NCBI GenBank assembly: GCA_902728285.1
Contig: CACVBU010001205.1
Location: 248,001-312,000 of the forward strand
Length of the DNA: 64,000 bases
Source of the DNA: Clytia hemisphaerica
Lineage: Eukaryota; Cnidaria; Hydrozoa; Leptothecata; Clytiidae
Direction of reading: 5' to 3'
The translations under genes were made by a program, and so were the position numbers. The notes beneath the pieces are model-generated. The model did not search any database and was not told where the DNA came from. It saw only the letters and a list, made by a program, of their open reading frames with translations. Below, piece by piece: positions 1 to 12,700 of this stretch (its first letter is position 1; each line of letters starts with the position of its first letter).

Positions 1-45
1 AAATAATTGATTTAGAATAAAAAAGTTACCCTAATACTGAGACAA

Positions 46-300
46 TACACTTTTCTCGAGATGCATAAATTTATTGTTGTCCTCGTTTTCAAACAGATTT
101 CATTGCTATGAAATTATACATATAAACCAATTTAAATTCCCAAAAGGCAAACATTAATTCTAAAAAAAAGTACTGGAGATTCAAAATGTCTCATGAGGTG
201 TAAACAACACAATTATCATTGTGAATATGTAATTTCATAGCAATGAAATCTGTTTGAAAACGAGGACAACAATAAATTTATGCATCTCGAGAAGAGTGTA
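46..300. repeat. Fold-back inverted repeat, 71-bp arms
   Basis: The arms 46-116 and 230-300 are near-perfect reverse complements (outer end TACACT, inner end CTATGAAATTACA) around a loop of about 113 bp. It is a non-coding MITE or fold-back element. A very degraded relative may lie at 54,912-55,050, where TTTGAAAACGAGG again faces its reverse complement. Confidence 0.85.
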
Positions 301-352
301 CTATAGAGGGTCACTAAAGTCTCTGATAGCGTATAATTTGAGATGTGATGCA

Positions 353-651
353 CACAGATATCTGTAAAGCCCGAAGGGCTAGATAGGCAACTTTAAGCTT
401 TCTCCAGCAAAATAAAAGTGAAGCAAAAATTTGACTTTTTAAATTTCGTGCCGATGGATAGGATCTAGCATTTTAATTGTTTTCGGAGCGCGAGATCAAA
501 AAAAGTAGGCGGCAAACGCTATTTCACATCTCTCAAACCGGTGAAATTGCATATTTTAGTCACGTGACTTTGGTAGGAAATCCTTCCAAACCTAGGCTTC
601 ACTTTTCGATAAAAGCCGTAAATCTAGCCCTTCGGGCTTTACAGATCTGTG
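353..651. mobile_element. hAT-like MITE, copy 1
   Basis: The terminal inverted repeats begin CACAGATATCTGTAAAGCCC and end GGGCTTTACAGATCTGTG, and the element is flanked by the 8-bp direct repeat GTGATGCA at 345-352 and 652-659. An 8-bp target duplication with CA/TG ends is typical of hAT transposons. The interior (299 bp in all) has no transposase, so the element is non-autonomous. A second copy lies at 13,080-13,353. Confidence 0.85.
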
Positions 652-781
652 GTGATGCATGAATTTTTTTACGTGATGACAAATTTTAACCATCTTCTTA
701 ATTAAGTGATGAGTGCAAAAAGAATTTGCTTAATAAATGGCGTGACGAAGGGAAAAACAAAAGACATTAAATTCTACTTAC

Positions 782-3700
782 TCGGTGTGTACATGTCAAT
801 GGTGAAATTTCCTGTCCTCGTTCCCCCTTCAATGTTATTGATTCCCAATGTCGTCAGGTTGTAGAAATAGAAACCAGGCTTCAATTTCAATGATAATAAT
901 TTTTGGCTGGAAAAAAGTGAAATTGAAATTAAATTATACCCGCTCTCACTGCTTAGAAATCATTAGTTTAAGTTAGATTTCTGAAATAGAAAGGTTAATT
1001 TTTAGCCGCAGACGTAATATTTTAGGTAAAAATTTATTGGACCAAGGGTGACTGACTGCATTGAAAATATCTAAAGAGTGTTTTGAACAATGGAACATTT
1101 CAAGCAAGTCGAATTCTGTTATTATGAAATCTTATTAGATTCTAGAATTAAAACTTTTAGAAATTATCACTATGAAACCTGGCGTTTGGGATATAAAGAC
1201 CCCGCTCCCCCTAATTCACAACTTTCCTTCCACTTTTAAGGAAAACAAGAAAACACAAGTCCATAAAATCAAAATATTCTTCGTTAACTTCAAATTTCAG
1301 TGAAAACAGTAATTTTTATCAACCAGTTGAATAGCCCTTATCGGAGTTTTTTAAAACAGCGATGCATTGTGGAATTGTTTCAGGGGTATTACAATAGAAT
1401 TCCCTCGAGGAATTCCTAAGAGATTTCTATTGTAATACCCCCGAAACAACCCCACAATGCATCGCTTTTTTAGAAAAATCAAAAACTTTGATAAGATCTA
1501 TTTCAAGAGAGTGAATATCAAACCGCAAAGACGTCTGAACCAAGCAATATCACTTTAGTAAACACAAATAAACAAACATCTCTAGAGCGAATTTCTTTCA
1601 AAACTAAATTCAAAAGCAACTAGACTTTCTTAATGTAAGGTATTTGCTCAAAACAAAGCATCTCGATGGACCTACCCGCTGAGATAAACACTGATATTCA
1701 ATAATGGGAGACTGGATATCGCATTTAGAAGTGCTAAGCCTCTTTAAGCCTCTAACACTATGTTTGTTAAACCCTTGATAGGTCAAATCCGTGCGCAAGA
1801 CTTTATTCTCTAGCAGATGCTAATACGATAATGAGATACTAATTCCCAGCTGGCACACAACGTTGTTTTAACGTTAATATAACGTTCACAACGTCGATTT
1901 AACGTTAAACAAACGTTGAAACAACGTTGTGTGCCAGCTGGGTTACCTACCTCTCTCATTAGTTAGCTCTTCTTAGCAACACTTTTCTTACTATCATATT
2001 GGAAGTTTGTCGTGGCTTGGATCACGAGATTTATGTTACGTTTCGAGAGACTCTTCTTCAACCAGCGAGAGAGGAGGAGAAAGTTTTCTCCGCTACTTGA
2101 TACTAAGACCTTCTGATTACCCATAATCATCAATTGTAGTTTCCTTACAAGATTTAAATCTCTTTGCTAAACTTTTCTAACTGTAGTAACATCAAGAAAT
2201 ATCTTATGGGCTTATTGAGAACTTTCAACGACAATTTGTACAGTAAGTACCGCAGGTAAGATTGAAAAACATAAATAGAAGATGTACTCTGGGGGCTGGT
2301 TGAGTGAGAAATCATCACACGTGTGTATAGAGGTAGAAAACATCAATTTAATTATGCGCATATTGCAATGTGATGAATATCCAAATAACCGATACTCCTC
2401 AGAGAAAGTTAAGCCACAGATGATCTAAATGGTATCTATTGAACCTGCACGTTAACCACTTTACCACCACCACCACCGTAACCACGTGGTGAACCATAAA
2501 ACTTGTAGTGACAAGGCTTTATCAATTTGTTTCATCATGTACAGGTTCGAGAAATGATTTAGATAGCCTATTTTTTGAGCCTTGGTATCAAAACATACCT
2601 TGCTTTAATATAAATACAAATTCAACCGAAAAAAAATTTCAACTGTCGAAAATTCATTACATTTCTTTTCAACAATCCTGTCAACCGTCAATATACCAGA
2701 TATCCTTTATAGCATCAATCTACTGTAATCCAAATAGGGGGTGCTTCGCTTATTTTCCGCTGTAAAAACCCATCAATAATATGTGGTATATATCTATTAC
2801 GTCAAATAAATGTCATATTACCTTATTGAATGTTATGTACAAAAAGGAGCCACGTAGGAGATCACTATATTCCATTTAAGGAAAGTACTTTAACTCAGTA
2901 GGTGCACTTCTCCACTTAGCTTTCAGACGTAATTGCATAACAAGGAATTACTTTGAAAGATTCGAAAGCAGACTTCGTTGAAATTTGTAACGTTAATAGA
3001 TTTTTGATTGATGATTCATATTTTATCGCGTCTGCTCGAGTTGACCGCAATTTGATGTAAGAGTAATTAAATGTTGTTTCTTCGAGCCTCACGTAACCGA
3101 AGAAAAGTGACGATAAAAATCATCATTCAATCAGCGAATTTATCTTGAAAAAATGCGTATGCCTTTATTTAATATACTCCCCATTGAAGTTAAAGCCCGA
3201 AGAGAAATCTTCGTCAACTTTTCTAAAGCAAAATATGAGAAACCTTAAGATTTGCGCCGCATTTAGAATGACAGATGGAATTTAGCCTTTTCTTTGTTTT
3301 CACGCTACATATTTTTTTTTAAATCTGATGATTGATTTTACTTTCAATCTGGCTTTTGTGTGAAAACCACGCGGATCACGCATTTTTGATAGGAAATAAG
3401 TGGCTTCATTTTCTCCCATAGAGCTTCAAATCTAGCCCCTCCAGGGCTTTGAAATCAATGATACCTTCTTAACTAGCCTCTCTTCGAGGAGGCAAATAAT
3501 AAAGATAAAGTGCCATAATTTAGATAGAATGGCTGGGGATTCCATTGTTGAAACCAACTCCCTCCACCAAATATGCCCAACCTTCCTCCTTAAGAAGTAT
3601 CCAACTACACTGGTAAAGGCCATTTCACAGTCGCAAAGCGTAATGGGTAATTAGGACCATTGAGCGCTAATAACGACTTGCTATTGGTCCAAAGTTTTGA

Positions 3701-6700
3701 AGAAATTTGAAGATTTTTGAGTCTAACCAACGGGAAACCGTTATCGGGGCGCAATCAGTCCTGATTACCCATGCTCCATTTCGACTGTGAAATGGCCTAT
3801 TATCAGAGCAATGCAACATCACAGTAAGTTTTAACTAGCTCATAACAAACTCCCATTCTATATTACAAATAATGACATATATTTGTGCCAAATGCTTAGA
3901 AAAAACTTAATGAAAATGTTATCTCGTACACGATCTCATAACGAAACCATCTAGTGTGACAATGTATGGTTGGTCATACTGAAAAGTAGAAATGATAAAC
4001 TGATAATTGAATAAGATATAAGTTCTTAAAACATCGGATTTCAGGAGGACTGACAAAAGGTTACAGGAAAACTAACAGCGAACTTAAGTTTAAGTAAATT
4101 TTGTAAAAATTGTCGTTGCAACATGATTTATAAATACTTCAGGAAAGCCGGTCGGAATTCAATTTTTAAAAAGCTGCTGTTTTATTTATCATTGTTCCGG
4201 CCTTATCCACTCTATGAGTACGCAAGTGTTTTGATTTTAAGCTATACATACAATTTTATTTAAGAATAATTTTTTAAATACGTGTTATTTTCATGGAAAC
4301 CAAGCATTTATTTTCAGAATGAGCTAGAAAATGATGATTTTAGCCCAATATAAGGGGATTAAACTAAACTAATTGAGAGCCAGAAAGTCACCCGACCAGC
4401 CAAGGATTATAGACAAAATTTAATGGTTCTTATAAAAAAGCGTGCATCATTTAAAGGCAGTCACAAACATCGCAGTGTAGGTGGAGATCTAAGTTATGAG
4501 AAAATTACTTTGGCAAATGAAATGAATGGTCATTGCATGCTGAGAGAAAAGAGAAAATACTACATGATATTCCGTCTGGCGAGGATTGAATATTGAAAAA
4601 CTTATCATCAGTCGTTTTAATCTTTTTTATCAAAATTAGTGGTAAAAATGGAGTTAAAATTGAATTTAAATTGTAGAAAATATCGTAGAAATGTAGAAAA
4701 TATCAATTTCCGCCCAGATTTGAAAGAATCCGTCCGCCTCCCCAACCGCCCGATTTTCCGAGCAAGTAAAACAAAGTGTCATTCCCAACCCTTGCTTTCG
4801 TTGTAAAAGCTATGTACCACTTAAACTAAACACCTAAGAAGGTTCATTTTACGCCTGAAGTAAAACATCATCAATATCTATGGCCGAAATGCGAACGTTG
4901 AGACATTTTTGGTTATCCAACCTTGGAAAATATCAAAAGCTTTATATGGAAGAGAAAGGTTTTTTACACTACATTACAATTATAGAATAGATAGAGTCTT
5001 TTGAAGTCTCTGCCGATACCATAGTCATATATTTCTTTCATATGACTATGCCGATACTAAGTCAAGTGAAGTACACTTTTGTCGAAGCGGGCGAAGTTAC
5101 CATTTCGAAAGAAAACACCAAAATTTCAAATAGCAAAAAACCGACATATGGAGCTGGAAATAGTAATGAGAACAAAATGAGAACATTGCCCTATCCACTT
5201 TTTACCTTCCAAAAACAATTTGAATCTGGCGAACTGTTTACATACCGTTTGTAAGCAAACACTCATATTTGGAATCTACAATATACTACTAGAAAAGCTT
5301 TATTTGGACCCGGAGCGATAGCCAAGTGGTCAAAAGCGTTTTCGTCTCAAACCAGTGGTTCGCGGCTACATTTCTTTTCTGAACACAGACCCAGCATGTA
5401 CAGCTAATTTCAAATTTCATTGCCGATAAATGTGAGATACACTCTGGTACGGAGTAGTAGGTACCGCACCTGATCTCAGACTTCGGTCTTCAGCTTATCA
5501 CTTCCTTTTGCATTCCTTTTGTTGTTTACTTTTTTATTTATTTCTTCCAAAATGTATATTGGGTTTTTATTACAGATTGTCATGGTTAGTCGCTAGTTTG
5601 TATCTTCTTCAGTGTATAGAACTTCACTATACCAGTCTCCTTCCAATGTTCCGTTCAATTCATAGATAACCGATCCGGCTGGCCACAGACACCGTGAAAA
5701 GTCCAAGATTACTGGGCTATCCACATAAAAGATCGACTCTTATCTATTATTCATCCCGAGCCACAGTACGATTCGATTACCTTATCGGGGAAAACTTCGT
5801 CGGGGAAAAGTGACGAAATTTTGGACAAGTGACGAAAATTTTCCCCGGCCTTAATGCGTTTACCAACTACCAGCAAGTGACGAATTTTTCCCCGACGAAA
5901 ATTTTCCCCGACGAAGTTTTCCCCGATAAGGTACTTGGCAAAGGACAATGAACAAGTTCAATCAAATTAATAAGACAACTTACAATTTAAACAGATGTAG
6001 AATATCTGTTAAATGAACTAATTGACCTTATTCTACTTTACCCTCTTATCACAGACAAGTACCATCCGGTGTGACCAACCAGCTTCCTTTGGTTTGAGTT
6101 TGACCTTGACAAAAACATTAAATCAACAAGCGAGGAAAATTAAATCTAAAGGATGATTGATCTTCATCTAGACGCCTTCAGGATTTATGGACTAAAGCTA
6201 TTTGTGATTGTTTAATTTATGATGAAAAATTTGTTGATTCTTCTCATTGTTTTATTACAGTGGAGTCTCTTTAACTCGAACCTCTATAACTCGAATGTCT
6301 CCTTAACTCGAACAAGTTTCATGGACCCTTCAGTTGACAATCCTTATAATCCTTACTCCATAACTCTAAATTTTCTAACCTCGAATAAATCTATGTTTCC
6401 AGTAATGGTGACTCCATCGTATCTTCTTTCCGAACGAATTACCTCAAAGTCAAAGCCGCTTCACCAAAGTTATTCATCACGATGCATAAGTCTAGGTATT
6501 CAAATTTGATATTCCGATTTGACATTGAAAAGTTACATTTAAACAAGATAAAACATAGCCAGATACTTTAATGTTGTCAAGACTACCAGGTTTTAACGTA
6601 TGAAAAATTTCACAGTTGATAGAAAAAAATTAAAATTTGCTAAATGGTGAAAAATTATATCAAATTATTCATAGTGAAGGCGATGTTTCAACAATTTTAT

Positions 6701-9700
6701 GAATTTTCCATACGTAGCATTCATAAGTCGAATCGTAGGTTGAAAAGCAACAATGCTGGTCAAAAGGTTGTAGACAAATGAAATTTTAGTGAAAAATGAT
6801 GAGAAATAGAGCAAAATGACTTTTCAATGTGTCTGAAAGGGGATGGAAGTTAAGAAAAACACTTTTGAAGTTGTTGTATTGCTTTTGAATTGCTTTTGAG
6901 GGAGGCTCGGAAAACACAAGTTAAAAAACATGAGTTAAAAAACACGAGTTACAAAAAACACGAGTTACGTTAAATGTGACGTCATCAATGGGAAATTATG
7001 ACGTCACAAGTACATAATTTAACTCGTCAATTTATGGTGCACCTTAATCTTATGAGTTAATTAACTCGTCATTTTATGGTGCACCTTAAACTGACGAGTT
7101 AATTAACTCGTCAATTTATGGTGCACCTTAATCTTACGAGTTAATTAACTCGTCAATTTATGGTGCACCTTAAATTGACGAGTTAAATTTTCATGAAACC
7201 AAGTCGGTCAAAAATTCTAAAATTCAGATTAAAATAGGCATACATTCAATATAGTCTTTCACCACCTAAGGCCATTCCCCTTATAGAAAAAACGAAATAT
7301 TTTCACCATTTAAGGCCACACCAAAAACGAATTATTTTCACCACCTAAGACCACTTCCTTTATAGAAAAACGGGAAGTAGCTCACTTGCTTATAAGGTCG
7401 GGTTTTTACGTTTTTTGCTATAGAATATTATGAGAGAAAATTACCATTCCAATAGTTTTAAACTAAAAATAGGCACAAAAAGAACTTAACCACCATTTTA
7501 GAATTTTTGACCAACTTGGTTTCATGAAAATTTAACTCGTCAGTTTAAGGTGCACCATAAATTGACGAGTTAATTAACTCGTAAGATTAAGGTGCACCAT
7601 AAACTGACGAGTTAATTAACTCGTAAAATTACGGTGCACCATAAATTGACGAGTTAATTAACTCGTCAGTTTAAGGTGCACCATAAATTGACGAGTTAGA
7701 TTATCTACTTGTGACGTCATAATTTCCCATTGATGACGTCACATTTAACGTAACTCGTGTTTTTTGTAACTCGTGTTTTTTAAATCGTTTAAATTTCCGA
7801 GCCTCCTTTTGAGGGAACCACAAGCAAAACATTAGCGTTTTGATACTGGTGTAAGCCAGTCAGTCAAGCCCTTGTGGTTAGACTGCAGTGGGTGACTTTG
7901 AAAGACTTTGAAAGACTTTGAAAGACTTTGAAAGACTTTGAAAGACTTTGAAAGACTTTGAAAGACTTTGAACAGGTTTGGATGGGTTTGGAAAGCACCC
8001 AGAACCTCTTGGGAACTTGTTTTTGATCGATATTGAAGTATTTTGCAAATATTGCAGAAGTCTACAAACCTTTTGTCCAGCATTGTAGAATGCTGACGGA
8101 AATTTTTTTGACCTTGATTTGAACCTTGAACCTTGCGATGAATTTATAAAGGTTATCCCAAAGTACTTGAAATAGTAATTTGTGACTGTGAAATTACCTG
8201 CTTGAAGATGATGTTCTTTTATTCTCACAGTCTCGCACAACAAGATTGGAATGCAAGAACAGTAGACATATTTTTCCTTTCACATGAACTTAGTTCTAGT
8301 AGACGAGCCACATTGATATTTCAAATTTCTTGAAAGAGTTTCTTTTTTATTTAAAAGTCACGAAGAAGGTGAAAAAATATGAAAATACAAAAAATAAAAT
8401 GAAGGAATATAGGAAAAAAAGTGTAAGAAAAGTAAAAAAAATTTGTCTTTTTTAAGATTGTGAAAAGCGATAGTGTTGAAGAAAAAACATAGCCGATCTT
8501 TTTTTACGATAAAGATCTTTAATTGTTTAGAGAGGAAAGAATAGACATGAAAAAGGGTTCAGGGATTATGATTACTAGCCTGTAGCTATAAGTTCAATTA
8601 GTACTTTGAAAATCAATCTATTAAAAATTAAAAAAGGTATTGCTCGTACTAAAACTTCTGATCGATCACGGAAACTAAAGATGGATAGATAGTGACTGAC
8701 TTCTATGCTAATCCTTGAATCCTTAAATCCGTTAATTAAACACAGACGTTTAATAAGGAAATATAAGGAAATTTAAGTTAAGATGAACTGTTGCACTTAA
8801 AACTTTACTCTTGACAAATAACCAAAATAGTCATGACGTATCGAAGTACTAAGTAGCCTCTATTTCAATCTGAAAAAGATTACGTAAGCATTAGAATTAA
8901 AGTAAGTTTTAGTTCGAAATACAAGCAAATTCGAATAGCTCATCTGACACACAACGTTGTTTTAATGGTCATCCAACGTTCATCTAACGTTATGTGGACG
9001 TTGTGAACATTAGATAAACGTTGAAACAACGTTGTGTGTCATCTGGGATGAGAGGCTCAAATAAAAGAGAGTTGATTGTATGAAATATATCAAATCGATA
9101 TTTTGATATTTAATGGATTGAGATAGCTAAGTTGGTCTTAGTTGAAATTCCCGGTTCAAAACGCCGCTCCTTTTATGTTGTATTTAGCCGTGCTGGCTGA
9201 CTTTTTGATCCCCATAACACAATCAAAGACCAATGGTCCAAGATTACCAGGATATCTATTGAAATTCTCATTAATCCGAACTAACAAAGTCAATCCTTCT
9301 TAATCCACATGTTACCACATAAAAGTCATTTCGCTCAAACTTTATGATCAAAGCGACGTTCAGAAAAACATACAGTCAACACAAAATAACATCGAAATAA
9401 TAATATTTTATTTTAACACATTTTTCCATAGTTTAGATATCTGAACTAAAATTATTACGAAAGAATAGATTTTTTAGAATAAGCCCCAGTACTAAATTTG
9501 TTGTCGCTTATCCCTTCATATTGTAGAAAGAAAGTAGTTTTTAGCTGTTCTATGTGTTCAGATTAATTAACTCCATCGTTGGTATAACGACTTCCATGGC
9601 AGGTTAAAAGTAGCATTGAATTATCGCGAGAAATTCCTAAGATTTAGATCAGCGCAAAAAATTCTGAATTTAAAGGGGGGAAATTAGCGGTTTGTTATTC

Positions 9701-12700
9701 TATAAAAATATTCAAAATATATCACAACGTCCCTCATGATTATTTTTATAAATCATAGTTTATGTTTTCATACAAAACTAGCAATTTTTCTGATAAGGGC
9801 TGGCTAGTTGACGCTTTTAAATCCAAATTTTACAGAACTTGAGTACGCCAATTTTTATAACATAACACTAAGCTATTTTTTATGATTTTACTCTTTTTAT
9901 TAAACCTTTGTCACAAATCAAAGGAATGTGGGCCGCGTAATCGTTTGTCTGTCTTTCGGCAACACTTTTTAAAAATGATTTATCGAGATTTAGACTGAAA
10001 CTTTGCTCCAAAAAAAAATATAAAAATATGATACTAGTATGCTTAACGTAATGTTTTGCACCCAGGTGAACGGGTATTTTCCACTAATTTTGAGCTAACT
10101 GGCAAACGCCCGAGTTAGTATATTGGATACTTCAAGATGAATAAACAAAAAAACATAAACACGTAGAACACAGACTCACCTAACAGTCATTTGTTTGCAA
10201 TCAATCGGCCTGTATCTTGTTTTCACAACATCTACCAACTTCAAAACAATCTTTCTTGTTTTCTTTCTACCAACATTATTTTTACCGTCAGGAATATTAT
10301 TGTCATTTTGGCGCCCGCTCTTTGTCTTCATATCTGGCGTATTGTTTTGATCATCTGGAACAACTACACTGACATTTCTGTATTCTTTGAAAATGACCTG
10401 AAAGTCAAGGAAAGGACTAATTCTTTAATGTTACAGACTCTGCTTGATCAATCTATCATAATTTTATTGAAATTTTATGCAATAACTTTTACAGGGCCTT
10501 TCCGAGAGAATATCAACAGCAATCAGGGATATGTTTAATATGTTACAATCAGTTTATGGTCGATTAACCTATCTCTATGCGTGGCACAATATGGTGCATA
10601 GATCGTGGAGGTTTCTATTGGAAGTATCAAGTTAAAAACAAGTTTGACTTAGCGAAACCTTTCCTCTGGAATAGCCGTACAGAATGCAGTTTTTATCTTA
10701 TCAAAATTTGGACTTTTTCTCGGTCCCTTTATCACAGGACTAACATTATTACTCTAGACTAAGATTTATTTAACCTCCATGACTTCGATAAGCCTTTTGG
10801 CAGTCACTACATTACGTAATGGAGAATCTAGGAATGTACGAAAATCGCTTATGTGGTTTAAGATTTTGCAATCAATTTGTGTCGCATCAATAGAAAATCT
10901 TTATGAGACACCCAGCTCTGACCACCATGATTCCTTTGGTTATTCCAGAAAAAATGTACCCCCTATGTTGAGTGAGGTCTTTTTGGGGAAAGGTGACCCC
11001 CCTGGATCTCTTTCAATTTTTCAGGATCCCGCTTGGATTTTTTTCTTATTTTTTGGATCATCCTTAATTTTCAACCTCATTTTACTGACCACTCTGGATT
11101 TTCTGCCTCAATTTACTGGCCACCCTGAATTTTTCACTTAATTTTACTGGCCACCCTAGATGCCATACCTCCTCTACATAGGGGGTAGAGACTATTTCCG
11201 GAATAGCAACCGTGGAACGACCTTATATAAAGTTAGTTTGGGTTGCAATAAGAATTTTACATCTTTTTATATTAACTTTACCTTATAACTTTGAAAGATA
11301 CAATATTCAAATTGATAATTTAAATCAGGTTTGAAGGAGGTTCCCATATCCGTTGGAAAGTTCCATGAAAACTCAACTCTTGATTGTCTGGCGTTGACGA
11401 TATGACGAATATTTTCTGGTGCAGATGGTGGCGCTGGTTGAATAAGAGAAACGAAAAATTAGTCCTGACAATATGCTGAGATTGTCCGTGAAAAAGCCCT
11501 GTAATTTTTCAGATGCGGATTGTTAGAACTTATAATAGTTTTAGCAATTGTCTGAAGGACACAATTTCATTTTGATGTGTGTTTTTTTTCGTTATATCTC
11601 GTTATCAATCCTCGAAGACTTGGTGATATTTGCAACCAGCTTTTGAATTTCAAAATTTGTTTGCGGAATACGCTTCTTTTGATGTATGATTCATCATACT
11701 ACAAGGGGTGATAATGGGTGCGGAAAATATCGAGAAAATTGGACACATATAAATTTACTTAGGTTCAGTAAGACGTAAGCCTTTGGGTTTATTACTACGT
11801 TTATTACTAAAGTCTATTCACGATAAGTGTGCACTCTTTTTTCATTTACCTATAACTTTTGAAGGAATTCTTCAATCTTTATAAATTTGGTATCATTGGA
11901 AAGATATTAGTGAGTGGAACAATTTGAAATAAAAAAAACTTTAGAAAAATTATAATAATGAAGATGAAAATGAAGAAGAAAAAAATGAAGATCTTGTAGA
12001 AAAGTGCTATAACTTTCATTTTCACTGGAGAGATTCTTTGATCTTAGGAGATCATCACTGTGAAGAAATTTCATTAAAATATTTATTCAGTATAAAGTTA
12101 TGATACAAAGTTAATAAGTGATTGACCCCAAAAAACAGCAAAAAACTGCAGAAAACAGCGTTTTTAGACGTCAATCAGCTTATAACTTTGTTTGATATCT
12201 TTTGACTGAATGATTATTTTTGAGAATTTTTTTCACAGTGATGACGTTCGATGATTAAGAATTCACTTCAGTGAAAATGATAGTTATAGCACTTTTCTAC
12301 AAGATCTTCATTTTTTTCTTCTTCATTTTCATCTTCATTTTTAGAATTCTTTTAAAGATTTTTTTATTTCAAATTGTTCCACTTACTAATATCTTTCCAA
12401 TGATACCAAATTTATAAAGATTGAAGAAATCCTTCAAAAGTTATAGGTAAAAGAAAAAAGAGTGCACACTTATCGTGAATAGACTTTAGATACTACGCAC
12501 CTCACAGACATTTTAAGCCTCTTATAATCAAAGCTAAGACTTAATTTATTGATTCGTACGACAAGACAAGACCATGTCAAACTAAAAACTTACCATTTTT
12601 GAGAGTTTTCACTTTCATTTTAGCGAATCTGCCAGCAATACCACTTGAAGATCTTGCTCGAATTCTGATAACATATAAAGTATCCTCTTGTAAACCTGAG

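Noticed and set aside
2436-2507. Minus-strand Gly-rich frame (FYGSPRGYGGGGG) ending in TAG
   Set aside because: An in-frame stop lies just upstream and there is no pyrimidine-rich acceptor; probably a CCACCA simple repeat.
7832-8243. Minus-strand frames with KVFQSLSKS repeats
   Set aside because: They come from the 10-bp GACTTTGAAA array and have no other coding signal.
10191-10538. Plus-strand frame of 115 codons
   Set aside because: It is antisense to the FN3 insertion exon 10,397-10,180.
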